DNA from: Desulfobacteraceae bacterium
GTDB taxonomy: Bacteria; Desulfobacterota; Desulfobacteria; Desulfobacterales; JAABTS01
NCBI GenBank assembly: GCA_011389735.1
Contig: JAABTS010000019.1
Coordinates: forward strand, 1-49,722
Direction of reading: 5' to 3'
Length of the DNA: 49,722 nucleotides
A program made the translations under genes and the position numbers. Shown one piece after another: positions 16,598-25,658 of the stretch. Positions within the stretch are counted from its first letter, which is position 1. Every line of letters starts with the position of its first letter. The notes below the pieces were generated by a model, which had not been told where the DNA came from, searched no databases, and worked only from the letters and a program-made list of their open reading frames with translations.

Positions 16598-17323
16598 ATG
16601 AACTATTCAGCCTCAGACAGACCCCAGGACGGCGCCCCGGACTGGATCGTCACCTTCGCGGATCTGATGATCCTATTATTATGCTTTTTTATCCTTTTGT
16701 TGTCTTTTTCCGAAACCAACAAGAAAAAATTCAGAGACATAGCCGGATCTTTGGAAAAAGCCTTCGGCGTGCAACGAAAAAAACCGGACATAGGCAAACC
16801 GCTGGGCCAAAAGATGATCGCCCGGGATTTTGATCAGCAAATAATCCAAAAAAAAATAAGAGAGGAGCTGGCGCAAATCATCCGCAACGAAATTTCGTCC
16901 CGGTTCAAGAACGAATCAGGGCTGATGCAGGTGGAAACCACCGGAGAAGAAATCATTATCCGACTTATGGGAGAAACCACTTTTGATTCCGGAAAAGCAT
17001 TGATAAAAGAGAACATGAAGCCGCTGTTACTGAAAGTCGGAGCTTTGTTGAAAGACGCGGACGGATATGTGATCATTTGTGGACATACTGACAATGTCCC
17101 TATCGCCGGAGGTCCCTATAAATCCAATCTGGTGCTTTCCATGGCCAGATCCGCGGCCGTAGCCGAATTTCTAATCGAAAAAGCAAGGATCGCCCCCAAA
17201 CGGATTTCAACGATGGGATTCGGAGAACACAACCCCCTGGCGTCCAACGACACCCCGGAAGGAAGACGGCAAAACCGTCGGGTGGAAATTATTCTTTCGG
17301 ATTCACGGCATTACACCCCGTGA
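16598..17323 (+). CDS. motB: Flagellar stator protein MotB/PomB
   Basis: 241 residues. A single N-terminal membrane helix follows PDWIVTFADLMILLLCFFILL; D22 in TFADL is the ion-carrying aspartate, and the LLLCFF context resembles PomB. An OmpA-like peptidoglycan-binding domain fills the C-terminal half (ICGHTDNVPI, NLVLSMARSAAVAEFL, GFGEHNPLASNDTPEGRRQNRRVEI). Anchors the stator to the wall. Seven bases separate it from motA; both follow the HD-GYP regulator, forming one likely operon. Confidence 0.92.
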   Translation: MNYSASDRPQDGAPDWIVTFADLMILLLCFFILLLSFSETNKKKFRDIAGSLEKAFGVQRKKPDIGKPLGQKMIARDFDQQIIQKKIREELAQIIRNEISSRFKNESGLMQVETTGEEIIIRLMGETTFDSGKALIKENMKPLLLKVGALLKDADGYVIICGHTDNVPIAGGPYKSNLVLSMARSAAVAEFLIEKARIAPKRISTMGFGEHNPLASNDTPEGRRQNRRVEIILSDSRHYTP

Positions 17324-17424
17324 GGCGAACGATCGAAATTTATACGCGCGGAGGCATTGACGTTAACGAGGGATTCTGCTAAACTTGTTTTAATTATTGG
17401 GTAAATTTAACTTTTCAGATTGCT

Positions 17425-18447
17425 GTGGAACCAAAAATCATTAATTCCATGGACGGTTTAATCGAAGACAAGAATATGAATGATTCGGCGCAATTTCCTG
17501 AAATCATCGGCCAAAGCGCAGTCATGGGAGACGTGTTTGCGCTCATGAAAAAAGTGGCTTCCAGCGACAGCACCGTCGTTATCACCGGAGAGAGCGGGAC
17601 CGGGAAGGGACTGGCGGCCAGGGCCATTCATTCCAATTCTAAAAGAAAGTACAGCCCTTTCGTGACGATCAACTGCGGCGCGATTCCTCATAATTTATTG
17701 GAAAGCGAACTCTTCGGCCATGTGAAAGGCGCTTTCACCGGCGCCACCACGTCAAAACAGGGCAAATTCGCCCGCGCGGGCGACGGCGCTGTTTTCCTGG
17801 ATGAAATCGGGGATATGAGCCCGGAATTACAGGTTAAACTATTGCGGGTCCTCGAAGAAAAAGAATTCGAACCCGTCGGTGGAAACGACCCGGTCCATGT
17901 TGACGTAAGGGTTATTGCAGCCACGCATCGGAATCTGGAAGAAGAGGTTTTGAAAGGAAATTTCAGGCACGACCTTTATTACCGACTATATGTGATTCCG
18001 GTTGCGCTCCCGCCTTTGCGGCTCCGCAAATCCGATATCCCCTTGCTGATCGGCCATTTCCTGAATTTTTTCAATCAGCGGAATCAAAAACAGGCGGCTG
18101 GAATCAATGACGATGCATTAGCGGCCATGATAAAATATCCCTGGCCTGGAAATGTGCGAGAGCTTAAAAATGTCATCGAGCGCCTGGTAGTTTTGAAGGA
18201 AGAGGGAATCATTACGGCGGAAGATCTTCCGGAACGGCTTCTGGAAAATGAGGATTGTTACAAGGGCCCCGAAGTCGAGATATCCGACGACGGCATTTGT
18301 TTGAATACAGCGGTGAACGAGTTTGAAAAAGCCTTGATTATTCAATCTCTCGAAAAGACAAAATGGGTCAAAAACAAAGCCGCAAAGCTCCTGCAACTCA
18401 ATCGAACAACTCTGGTGGAAAAAATCAAGCGGCATCATATTAAATAG
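17425..18447 (+). CDS. Sigma-54-dependent transcriptional activator without receiver domain
   Basis: About 340 residues from GTG 17425 (ATG 17449 or 17476 are also possible; none has a strong ribosome site). The AAA+ activator domain covers most of the protein: Walker A GESGTGKG, where the usual E after the K is G; ELFGHVKGAFTGATTSKQG with the GAFTGA loop that contacts sigma-54; Walker B GAVFLDEIGDM; and the arginine finger region. The C-terminus is a Fis-type helix-turn-helix (NKAAKLLQLNRTTLVEKIKR). The N-terminal part before the ATPase is only about 25 residues, so there is no sensory domain. Position after motAB suggests a motility or surface-related regulon, unproven. Confidence 0.88.
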   Translation: MEPKIINSMDGLIEDKNMNDSAQFPEIIGQSAVMGDVFALMKKVASSDSTVVITGESGTGKGLAARAIHSNSKRKYSPFVTINCGAIPHNLLESELFGHVKGAFTGATTSKQGKFARAGDGAVFLDEIGDMSPELQVKLLRVLEEKEFEPVGGNDPVHVDVRVIAATHRNLEEEVLKGNFRHDLYYRLYVIPVALPPLRLRKSDIPLLIGHFLNFFNQRNQKQAAGINDDALAAMIKYPWPGNVRELKNVIERLVVLKEEGIITAEDLPERLLENEDCYKGPEVEISDDGICLNTAVNEFEKALIIQSLEKTKWVKNKAAKLLQLNRTTLVEKIKRHHIK

Positions 18448-18575
18448 TATCCAGGAATTTTCTATTGAAGCTGAAGTCGTTTTTTAAATGAATCGCTAAT
18501 ATCGTAATGGACGGCCGGTTGCGAAACTTCGTCGAAACCGGCGAAAAAAAAACCGTTCCGCGGGAGGTTTTGGAT

Positions 18576-19541
18576 ATGAGTATATATACCAATCTTATTG
18601 GGATGGGGTGTGTGGCCATCGGCCTTTCAGCCTATTTATCCGTACAGATTGCTAATAAGCATATTTCGTTTATTATCATTGTGTTATCATCCATTTTCAT
18701 TTTAATTATCACCTTTTTGATCACCAAAAGATGGCTTGACAATGAGCATGAATCGAAACTGCGGAGCCAGAAAGAAAAATATGATAGTAAAATCAAGCGT
18801 TTAAAAAAAGAGTATGACACTACTACGCTTGAAAAAACCATCCGGGACGGAACACAAACCTTGATCAAAAATGCGGTGGATTATTTTAAAATTGAAAATA
18901 TCAAAAATGAAATGGGTTCAACGGCCGCTATTCAAAATCTACAATTGGATAAATACGGCCAGATTATTGAACTGCTGGCGGATTTTTCCTTGATCCTCCC
19001 GGATTATCAGGAGAATCAGAGTATCGTTCAAGAGGAAATCAACCATCAGATCGAAATTTATCAGATCGACGAAAAAGCGTTCGCTGTTTTTCTCGAAAGG
19101 ATTCTCGATAAATATCAAGTTACCGTATCGAAAAAGATTCGTGAAAGAGTGGCGCAAAATGTCATTGAACATAAAAAAGTCTGTCCAAACTGTGCCGAAA
19201 GCGTCCTCTTGAAAGCCAACGTTTGCAAGCACTGCAATTATGAATTTAAGAAGGCGCCGCCCCCCAAAAAAAATGCGCCCAGCAGTCTCGCGCAGGAAGG
19301 GGTCGAACGAGGGAAGAAATTATATAAGGACGGAAATTACCAGGGAGCGATCGATGTTCTGACGCACGCCATTCAGGCGAAACCGAATTACGCCGTAGCC
19401 TATTATAACCGCGCCATTGTTTACAAAAAAATCGGTAATATCAAGAAAGCGGAGCATGATTTGAAGGAGGCGTCGTTTTTGGGACACAAGAAGGCTCAGG
19501 ATGTACTGGAATCGCTTGGCGGCGCAGGGGTTCCTGCGTAA
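18576..19541 (+). CDS. Membrane protein with zinc ribbon and TPR repeats, unknown function
   Basis: 321 residues from ATG 18576, chosen because GGGAGG lies 8 bases upstream; an ATG at 18507 in frame has no ribosome site. Two N-terminal membrane helices (LIGMGCVAIGLSAYLSV; FIIIVLSSIFILIITFLI) are followed by a charged coiled coil (residues about 60-90), a helical middle, a zinc ribbon CPNCAESVLLKANVCKHC near 210-230, and two TPR-like repeats (GKKLYKDGNYQGAIDVLTHA; AVAYYNRAIVYKKIGNIKKA). I do not recognise a named family. Likely an inner-membrane scaffold facing the cytoplasm. Convergent with the RNB gene. Confidence 0.75.
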   Translation: MSIYTNLIGMGCVAIGLSAYLSVQIANKHISFIIIVLSSIFILIITFLITKRWLDNEHESKLRSQKEKYDSKIKRLKKEYDTTTLEKTIRDGTQTLIKNAVDYFKIENIKNEMGSTAAIQNLQLDKYGQIIELLADFSLILPDYQENQSIVQEEINHQIEIYQIDEKAFAVFLERILDKYQVTVSKKIRERVAQNVIEHKKVCPNCAESVLLKANVCKHCNYEFKKAPPPKKNAPSSLAQEGVERGKKLYKDGNYQGAIDVLTHAIQAKPNYAVAYYNRAIVYKKIGNIKKAEHDLKEASFLGHKKAQDVLESLGGAGVPA

Positions 19542-19569
19542 AAAAAACGGCTTGTTCGAAAAGGAATAT

Positions 19570-21570
19570 CTATGACATGCTGACGGAGAAAAGATCTTTC
19601 CGTGCGTTGACATGCTGAATCGTCAGTTCGACCACGTCTTCGGGTTTCAGCGACATGCCGTCGGGGACGGGGATTTCGCATTCGATCATATAGTCCGGCA
19701 GGAGACCCATATAAACATTTTTTCGCTTGCTGAGGATAATGGCTCTGGTTTTTTCACCGATTCGTCCTTCCATGTGCCGAAATAGCCAGTATCTCTTTCT
19801 GAGATATTGAATTCTGGACACGGCCTTCATCGGATTTTCAAGGATTCTGATGGTTTGTTCGACATCCTCTTTCGACGACGGATTTTCAAGACCCAGAGTG
19901 CTTCTGATTTGTCTCTGGGTAAGCAAATCAAAATATTTCCGGATAGGGGATGTGGCCGTTACATATGCGTTCAGTCCCAGTCCGGAATGGGGTTCGGATT
20001 TCGAATTCAACACAAAACGGCTCAAGTGTTTCCGTTGCATCCAGTTCTGAAAAAGAGATCCTTCTCCGTTTTTAATCAGCCGGTTTTTGGGCAGAGGCTG
20101 AGATCTGAAAATGGCGGGAACATTATTTTTTGATAAATAATCGGCCATGACCCAGTTGGCCATGATCATGGTTTCAGCCACAAGCAGTCTGCCGGGGCTT
20201 TCCCTGTTAATGCGGTGAACCACGATATCGCCGTCGTCGTTTAACCAGATGTTGATTTCAGGAAGGGAGATTTGAACCGCGCCGTCCTGAATCCGCTTTT
20301 CCCTGAATTTGGAGGCGATTTCATAAAGGAGGTTCATTTCCCGGTTTTCTTCGGTCAACCCATTGGCGTCATAATAGGTCAGTTGATTTTTGACCGAAAT
20401 TACGCTTGGATGGATTTCGTAATCGAGAATATGAGCGCCTGATCCCAGTTTGATCATGATGCTGATGGCCGGCCTCATTTCACCGGCTTTCAGGCTGCAT
20501 AGATCTTCGGCCAGAGACTGCGGAAGCATGGGGATTTTCATGTCCGGTAAATAAATGGAACTGCCCCGAAGAAGCGCTTCCGTATCGATTAAATCACCCT
20601 TTTTTACATAATGGCCCACATCCGCGATGTGAACGCCCAGCAGATTATAATCAGGTTTCTCTTCCAGGCTCAATGCGTCATCGAAATCAAGGGTTGACTG
20701 CCCGTCAATGGTTATCAGGCGAAGATTCGTGAAATCTTTTCTAACCGGTTCAAACTCGGGCGTCTTGACGGACTGAACAAGACCGGCGGTATATGCTTGA
20801 ACCGGGTCTTTAAAATCAATCGGAATCTCAAACCGGTATAAATCAAGATTTTCATCTTTTTTCCAAACGTTCAATTTCACCAGGGATTTAAACACCGGAG
20901 CCATTGTTTTGACACCGGCTTTTTCAAGCACCTTTTTGCCGATATCATATTTTGAACTCTCTTTTTCATATAAATATACGGATTGCAATATTTCGACGAA
21001 CTCGTCGAACCAGGAATTCTTTTTAAATTCATCCGTGTCGGCTTGATCGGATTCGATGATCTGCTTCAGCCATTGGCTGTAAATTTCAACTTTTTGTTCT
21101 TTCCGGGATTCTTCTTCGGCCCGATAAATAATGGCTTCCACTTTTTCGGGACTGTTGGGTAAAAACCGGTCGTTATTGAACTTGAAATAAATTCGGTCGT
21201 TAAAAAAGGATCTAAAAATGGCTGATCGATGGTCATCCGTCACATTATCGGGAAAACAAAGGCCTGCCAGCGTGTCGATATCCAGCCACTCTTCCTCTGA
21301 GTTCACAACTTCCCATAACTCCTGAACATTCACGCTCTCAGTAAGCGATCCGCGTTTCCGGGCGGTTTCTTTCAAAAAAGCCGCAGCCCTGTCTCTGCCC
21401 GCGGCTATGTCGAACCTTTCGGTTCCTTTGAATCCGATACGGTTGAGAGACATCTTGACTTCTCTGTTGTTCTCGCTCAAAAGCCTCACACGCCGGCTCT
21501 TCATTTCCAGCACTACAGCGCAAACGACTCTCTGTTTATCAATATATTCGACAATGGTTCCGGGTGTCAT
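19570..21570 (-). CDS. RNB-domain exoribonuclease (RNase II/R family)
   Basis: 666 residues. The catalytic RNB domain starts near residue 280; ITIDGQSTLDFDDALSLEE holds the metal-binding aspartates D289, D295, D297 and D298, followed by GVHIADVGHYVKKGD, LPMLPQSLAEDLCSLKAGE-like and TATSPIRKYFDLLTQRQI. The N-terminal 280 residues are an OB/winged-helix region rather than canonical paired cold-shock domains, and the C-terminus ends in an OB-like fold with no basic RNase R tail. Degrades RNA 3' to 5'. Shorter than E. coli RNase R (813 residues), close to RNase II. Start ATG at 21570. Confidence 0.88.
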   Translation of the reverse strand: MTPGTIVEYIDKQRVVCAVVLEMKSRRVRLLSENNREVKMSLNRIGFKGTERFDIAAGRDRAAAFLKETARKRGSLTESVNVQELWEVVNSEEEWLDIDTLAGLCFPDNVTDDHRSAIFRSFFNDRIYFKFNNDRFLPNSPEKVEAIIYRAEEESRKEQKVEIYSQWLKQIIESDQADTDEFKKNSWFDEFVEILQSVYLYEKESSKYDIGKKVLEKAGVKTMAPVFKSLVKLNVWKKDENLDLYRFEIPIDFKDPVQAYTAGLVQSVKTPEFEPVRKDFTNLRLITIDGQSTLDFDDALSLEEKPDYNLLGVHIADVGHYVKKGDLIDTEALLRGSSIYLPDMKIPMLPQSLAEDLCSLKAGEMRPAISIMIKLGSGAHILDYEIHPSVISVKNQLTYYDANGLTEENREMNLLYEIASKFREKRIQDGAVQISLPEINIWLNDDGDIVVHRINRESPGRLLVAETMIMANWVMADYLSKNNVPAIFRSQPLPKNRLIKNGEGSLFQNWMQRKHLSRFVLNSKSEPHSGLGLNAYVTATSPIRKYFDLLTQRQIRSTLGLENPSSKEDVEQTIRILENPMKAVSRIQYLRKRYWLFRHMEGRIGEKTRAIILSKRKNVYMGLLPDYMIECEIPVPDGMSLKPEDVVELTIQHVNARKDLFSVSMS

Positions 21571-21836
21571 GAAAGTACAATATCAGCGGAACATCTGAAA
21601 GTCAATCACTCAAAGAAAAAGTGTGCGAGGATATGGGAATAAAATCCGGATCGGCTTCCGGATGTTCGGTTTTCGCCGGCGGAAAGATGAATTTGTCATT
21701 ATAACCGGTTTTCAGATATTAAAGGCTATATTATTCCGGCATGTTGGGCGTAAGCCGTAGGAATCAATCGGGTGGCTGGTTATTTGAAAGCCGGGAGCCG
21801 TCGATCGATATGGGGCGGGTGTATCATGCGGCAAAA

Positions 21837-23741
21837 TTAAAAGTTTGAAAAATCATCATCATCCGGTTCAACACCCTCAAAATCGGATCGTCGTGCATTT
21901 TTTCCGCTTTGACTCCCGTCTTTGTCCCGATCCTTTTCCGCAGGCGGCTGCGGTCGTTTTTCGGCTGGAGTCTGAGCCGTTTGGTGCGAATCACTGATTT
22001 TAAAAATATTCATCAACGACCTGAGTTCTTCCGACGACATGGCGTTCTGCTGGGTTGTGCGGTCGATATCGCCGACCGCTTTATTGATTTGTTGAATACC
22101 CATCGCCTGTTCCCTGGACGCGCTGGTAATTTCATCGATCAGTTCTCCAACTTTACCGGTGGTTTCCGACACCTCGGAAAAATCCTTATTAGCCCTCTCG
22201 GCGATTTCAGCGCCGCCATTGATTTCGGATACTGTTGTTTCAATCATTTCAGCCGTGCTTTTGGCGGCGTCGGCGGATCGTTGGGCCAGATTCCGTACTT
22301 CTTCGGCGACAACCGCGAAACCGGAACCGTATTCACCCGCCCGTGCAGCTTCGACTGCGGCGTTCAGCGCTAAAAGATTGGTCTGAAAAGCGATCTCGTC
22401 GATTGTTTTGATGATCTTCGAAATTTCCTCGCTGGCCGAAGAGATGTCTTTCATGGAATCCGTCAGCTCGTTCATGGATTGATTGGCGCGGTTGATGACT
22501 TTTCGGGCGTTATTCATCAGAGTATTGGCTTGTTGGGCGTTTTCCGCGTTTTGGGAGGTCATGGACGACATTTCTTCAAGGGAAGAAGACGTTTCCTGAA
22601 CAGAAGCGGCCTGATCCGACGTCGCTACAGCCAGGGTGTTCGCAATTTCAAGGGATTTTCCCACGCTTTCTCCCAGATTGACACACATCATGTTGACGGC
22701 TTCCATGAGCCGGCCCAGCTTGTCCTTGTTTTTGACCTTCAAGCGAATCGAGAAGTCCCCGTCGGCGATTCTAGCCACGCCATCGATCAATCGTTCAACG
22801 GGTCTCAACACCATATCGGCGGAAATCAACGCGGCGGCGACTCCGATAATGAAGGAAACGCCGAGAAAAAGCATGAACATTCGCCTGGATGATTGAACCT
22901 GATTCTCTACCTCCTGTCCCGTCTTCCGTACCTCATTCCAGGCGATTTGAGCGATCTGATCCGTTTTTTTCACAATCTGCGGCGCGATCGGAAGGATTTT
23001 ACCAGTCACTTCTTCATTCATTTTTTGGGAAACGGATGTAAAATCCTTAAAATCGATATGGAAATCTTCTATCATTTCATAGAGTTCGACCATATCCGGA
23101 TCATCCATCCCTTTTATCGTGGTCGTAAATTCAAGGGAGAACAAGTTTAAAAATGAAGCATCCGCTGATTTTTTGGCGCTGCAATCGGCGATATACGCCT
23201 CCACGTCAATCCGGGTGTCAGCCAGTTTCTTGATCATGGCGTTTATTTCCTGCTTTTGAATTCCGGTCGTATCCGGAAACGTTTCCAACCGCTGCTGGAT
23301 TTCGTTTCCCAGATTACGGAGCGCCAATCCGCTTTTTGTCCGATAATCGCATCGAATGGCGACATTGCGGAATTTACTTTCATATTCTTTTAGCAGGCTC
23401 CGGATTTGTTTTAACAAAAATTTTTCTTTTTCCCCGTGTAATTCTTTCTGCGCCTTGTCCAAAACGGTATGTACTTGATCGATGGACGCTTTGACGGCAT
23501 CATGGTCTTCTTGCCGAACGTTGACATAAATAAACTTTTCGACCGACATTTTCATGTTCACGGCGGCGCTTTTAATTTGATCGGCCAATCGAACATTTTG
23601 AAACACTTCGGTGGTCAAACGATTGATCTTCCATTCCAGAGTCTGCGTCCTGATCATGGATAAAGATCCGCCTGCGACGATTAACAGCACCATGATCATA
23701 TAGCCGATCAAATTCTTTTTTCGAAGACTTATTTGCACCAT
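21837..23741 (-). CDS. Methyl-accepting chemotaxis protein
   Basis: 634 residues from the ATG at 23741, preceded by GAGGTGA; seven upstream codons are open but lack a better site. TM1 is near residues 10-28 and TM2 near 288-310, framing an all-helical periplasmic region of about 250 residues that could be a helical bimodular sensor. A HAMP domain follows, then the signalling domain with the conserved hairpin [20 protein letters not shown] and [18 protein letters not shown]. The C-terminus is a charged flexible linker ending DFSNF, matching the aromatic-x-x-aromatic pattern of CheR-tethering pentapeptides. The DUF3373 porin gene lies 37 bases upstream on the same strand. Confidence 0.93.
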   Translation of the reverse strand: MVQISLRKKNLIGYMIMVLLIVAGGSLSMIRTQTLEWKINRLTTEVFQNVRLADQIKSAAVNMKMSVEKFIYVNVRQEDHDAVKASIDQVHTVLDKAQKELHGEKEKFLLKQIRSLLKEYESKFRNVAIRCDYRTKSGLALRNLGNEIQQRLETFPDTTGIQKQEINAMIKKLADTRIDVEAYIADCSAKKSADASFLNLFSLEFTTTIKGMDDPDMVELYEMIEDFHIDFKDFTSVSQKMNEEVTGKILPIAPQIVKKTDQIAQIAWNEVRKTGQEVENQVQSSRRMFMLFLGVSFIIGVAAALISADMVLRPVERLIDGVARIADGDFSIRLKVKNKDKLGRLMEAVNMMCVNLGESVGKSLEIANTLAVATSDQAASVQETSSSLEEMSSMTSQNAENAQQANTLMNNARKVINRANQSMNELTDSMKDISSASEEISKIIKTIDEIAFQTNLLALNAAVEAARAGEYGSGFAVVAEEVRNLAQRSADAAKSTAEMIETTVSEINGGAEIAERANKDFSEVSETTGKVGELIDEITSASREQAMGIQQINKAVGDIDRTTQQNAMSSEELRSLMNIFKISDSHQTAQTPAEKRPQPPAEKDRDKDGSQSGKNARRSDFEGVEPDDDDFSNF

Positions 23742-23778
23742 CGATTCACCTCGCAAATACACGATGAGACATTGTTTT

Positions 23779-25245
23779 TTAGAACCTTACATCAACCAGA
23801 AAATACAGATTGCTTTCCGTTCGGTCGCTTTCCCGGGGGGCGCCGTAGACTATGTACGGGTTGTAGTATTCGTAATCCAGATAAATTCCGCCGAACCGTA
23901 GAAACATATGTTTTTCATGGATAGGCTGAATGTAATACAATTCATAGCCGTTTCCATGCACCATCAACTTGTTTATCAGTTCCGTGTTTCCGGTTGCGGC
24001 GGCGGTTATCCAGAATCGAGATCCATAGTTGTATTCAAATCCTATCAGGGGCCGATTCAAAAAATCGATAGGCGTTTCATACCTGAAGCCTGCGTAAATC
24101 GCGTGGCCTTTCCGGTTTTGGCCCATATCGCCGTTTAAACTGTCACAATACAGCCCGATCTCGATTCCCGGAGGGATCGTCGTGCCTTTAGCCCTCGCAT
24201 TCACATAATTAAGGGCCGCCGATGCAAATACGGAAAATCCGGTGTCCTTGACATCCATAAATTCTACATGCAGATTATATATATCGGCGTTTCCGATATC
24301 TTCGACATAAGCGGCCTCCGGAAGACGCCACATTGGAGGGTAGTCCATCAATTTCGAATAACTGATCCAGGCCAGGGAATCTCGGAAACCGGGAATTTCC
24401 ATTTCAAAGGATCCAAACAGAGCGCGCATGGAATCCAATTCAACTCCCAGATATTCCTGATAGTTTTGGGTCACCCTGGCGTATCCCAACCTCAATGCGC
24501 TCTTTTCCGGAGGTATATATTTTTCCAGAAACAGTGTTCCCATAATTCCATCATATTCGCCGTTGACCAGCAGATTCGGCCAGGTGGCTTTTCGAGTGGT
24601 ATAATTTCTGAAATGGTATGGAGGGCCGTCGGCGGACGGATGCCTCCCGAAAGTGAAGCTCAAAGGAAATCCGGATACGAAATAATCAACATAGGCTCTT
24701 TCGACATGCAGATTCCCTTCCGGGTCTGGAACGGTTCGATAATCCGAATCCGATAAGCTCTCAGGCCGAGGGAAATTCGTGTCGCCCCAAAGTTTGTAAT
24801 AATTCAACCGCCCGTGAAACACGATGTTCTTCGTAATGACTGAATCAAGATTCAATCTCAGCCGGCCGCCCCATATTTCATCGGACTTGCCGTCCTTTGT
24901 TTCTCCATTGACCTCTATATTCTTGTAATCAAGGTAGTCCATACGCGTTCTGAATTCACCGCCGATTCGGATTCGATCCAGAATGGAATCGCGCTCAACC
25001 TTGTCGAGCCTGTTGAAAATTTCCTCCACATCCTCCTGCAAATATTCGGATTCTTTTGCGGAACTGCCGGCCTTCATCCCTTTCAACTCTTTTTTGAGAT
25101 CTTCGACCTCTTTTTCAAGCTCTTTTTGCCGTTGTAAAAAAGAATCCACGTCGGAATAATCGTCCGGCCATGAAAACTCCGGACTCAACCCGCCAACCAA
25201 TAAAAAAAAATGAGTCATTAAAATCACGGTTACAACCTGCTTCAT
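23779..25245 (-). CDS. DUF3373-type outer-membrane beta-barrel protein
   Basis: 488 residues. An N-terminal signal peptide ([19 protein letters not shown]) is followed by a coiled coil ([19 protein letters not shown]) and a long region of alternating aromatic and polar residues typical of beta barrels, starting [15 protein letters not shown] and ending with a C-terminal phenylalanine ([10 protein letters not shown]), the outer-membrane insertion signal. It includes [20 protein letters not shown], characteristic of DUF3373 proteins found in sulfate and metal reducers. Substrate unknown. Directly upstream of a chemoreceptor, so both may be cotranscribed. Confidence 0.8.
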   Translation of the reverse strand: MKQVVTVILMTHFFLLVGGLSPEFSWPDDYSDVDSFLQRQKELEKEVEDLKKELKGMKAGSSAKESEYLQEDVEEIFNRLDKVERDSILDRIRIGGEFRTRMDYLDYKNIEVNGETKDGKSDEIWGGRLRLNLDSVITKNIVFHGRLNYYKLWGDTNFPRPESLSDSDYRTVPDPEGNLHVERAYVDYFVSGFPLSFTFGRHPSADGPPYHFRNYTTRKATWPNLLVNGEYDGIMGTLFLEKYIPPEKSALRLGYARVTQNYQEYLGVELDSMRALFGSFEMEIPGFRDSLAWISYSKLMDYPPMWRLPEAAYVEDIGNADIYNLHVEFMDVKDTGFSVFASAALNYVNARAKGTTIPPGIEIGLYCDSLNGDMGQNRKGHAIYAGFRYETPIDFLNRPLIGFEYNYGSRFWITAAATGNTELINKLMVHGNGYELYYIQPIHEKHMFLRFGGIYLDYEYYNPYIVYGAPRESDRTESNLYFLVDVRF

Positions 25246-25410
25246 TTATCCTCCCGGCATTGCTCTTCAATCCATTTGCCCGCTATAAAAAATCAATCTC
25301 CTGTATTCCGAATACAATCTGATATATCATAATTTTTTTTTAACAATGAAAAGTTCTTATCAATTTCCCGCCGGCTTTTCAATGAGAAATGTTTATATGG
25401 ATTTTCAGGC

Positions 25411-25552
25411 ATCCTTCATTTCTTGTTTACAATTTCATCAAAATCGGGATCGGGATCGGGATCGGGATCGGGATCGTAATAATTCGATACCGATGCTGAT
25501 TGCGATACCGATTTGGGAAGTGTAAACTATTTATCAGCATTTATGAAAGATG
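25411..25552. repeat. Repeat B copy 1 with five GGGATC units
   Basis: Begins atccttcatttcttgtttac, carries five tandem GGGATC units at 25446-25475, then taataattcgatacc, and ends tttgggaagtgtaaac ... atttatgaaagatg. The outer ends are imperfect inverted repeats (CTTCAT ... GTTTAC versus GTAAAC ... ATGAAAG). Other copies are at 40079 and 49115, with a degenerate one at 39127. Confidence 0.85.
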
Positions 25553-25553
25553 C

Positions 25554-25600
25554 CGCTTTTCAGAAATCAAATTTCACAAAGCGGCGGGCCTGGGAAAATA
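25554..25600. repeat. Repeat C left half
   Basis: cttttcagaaatcaaatttc acaaagcggcgggcctggga matches the left arm of family C; the right arm is absent. It abuts repeat B copy 1. The rest of 25246-25658 shows no gene. Confidence 0.7.
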
Positions 25601-25658
25601 TGAAGGAACCTCTATAAAAGGCGGAAAAATTCGAAACGAGGATGACTTCAAGGACGGT

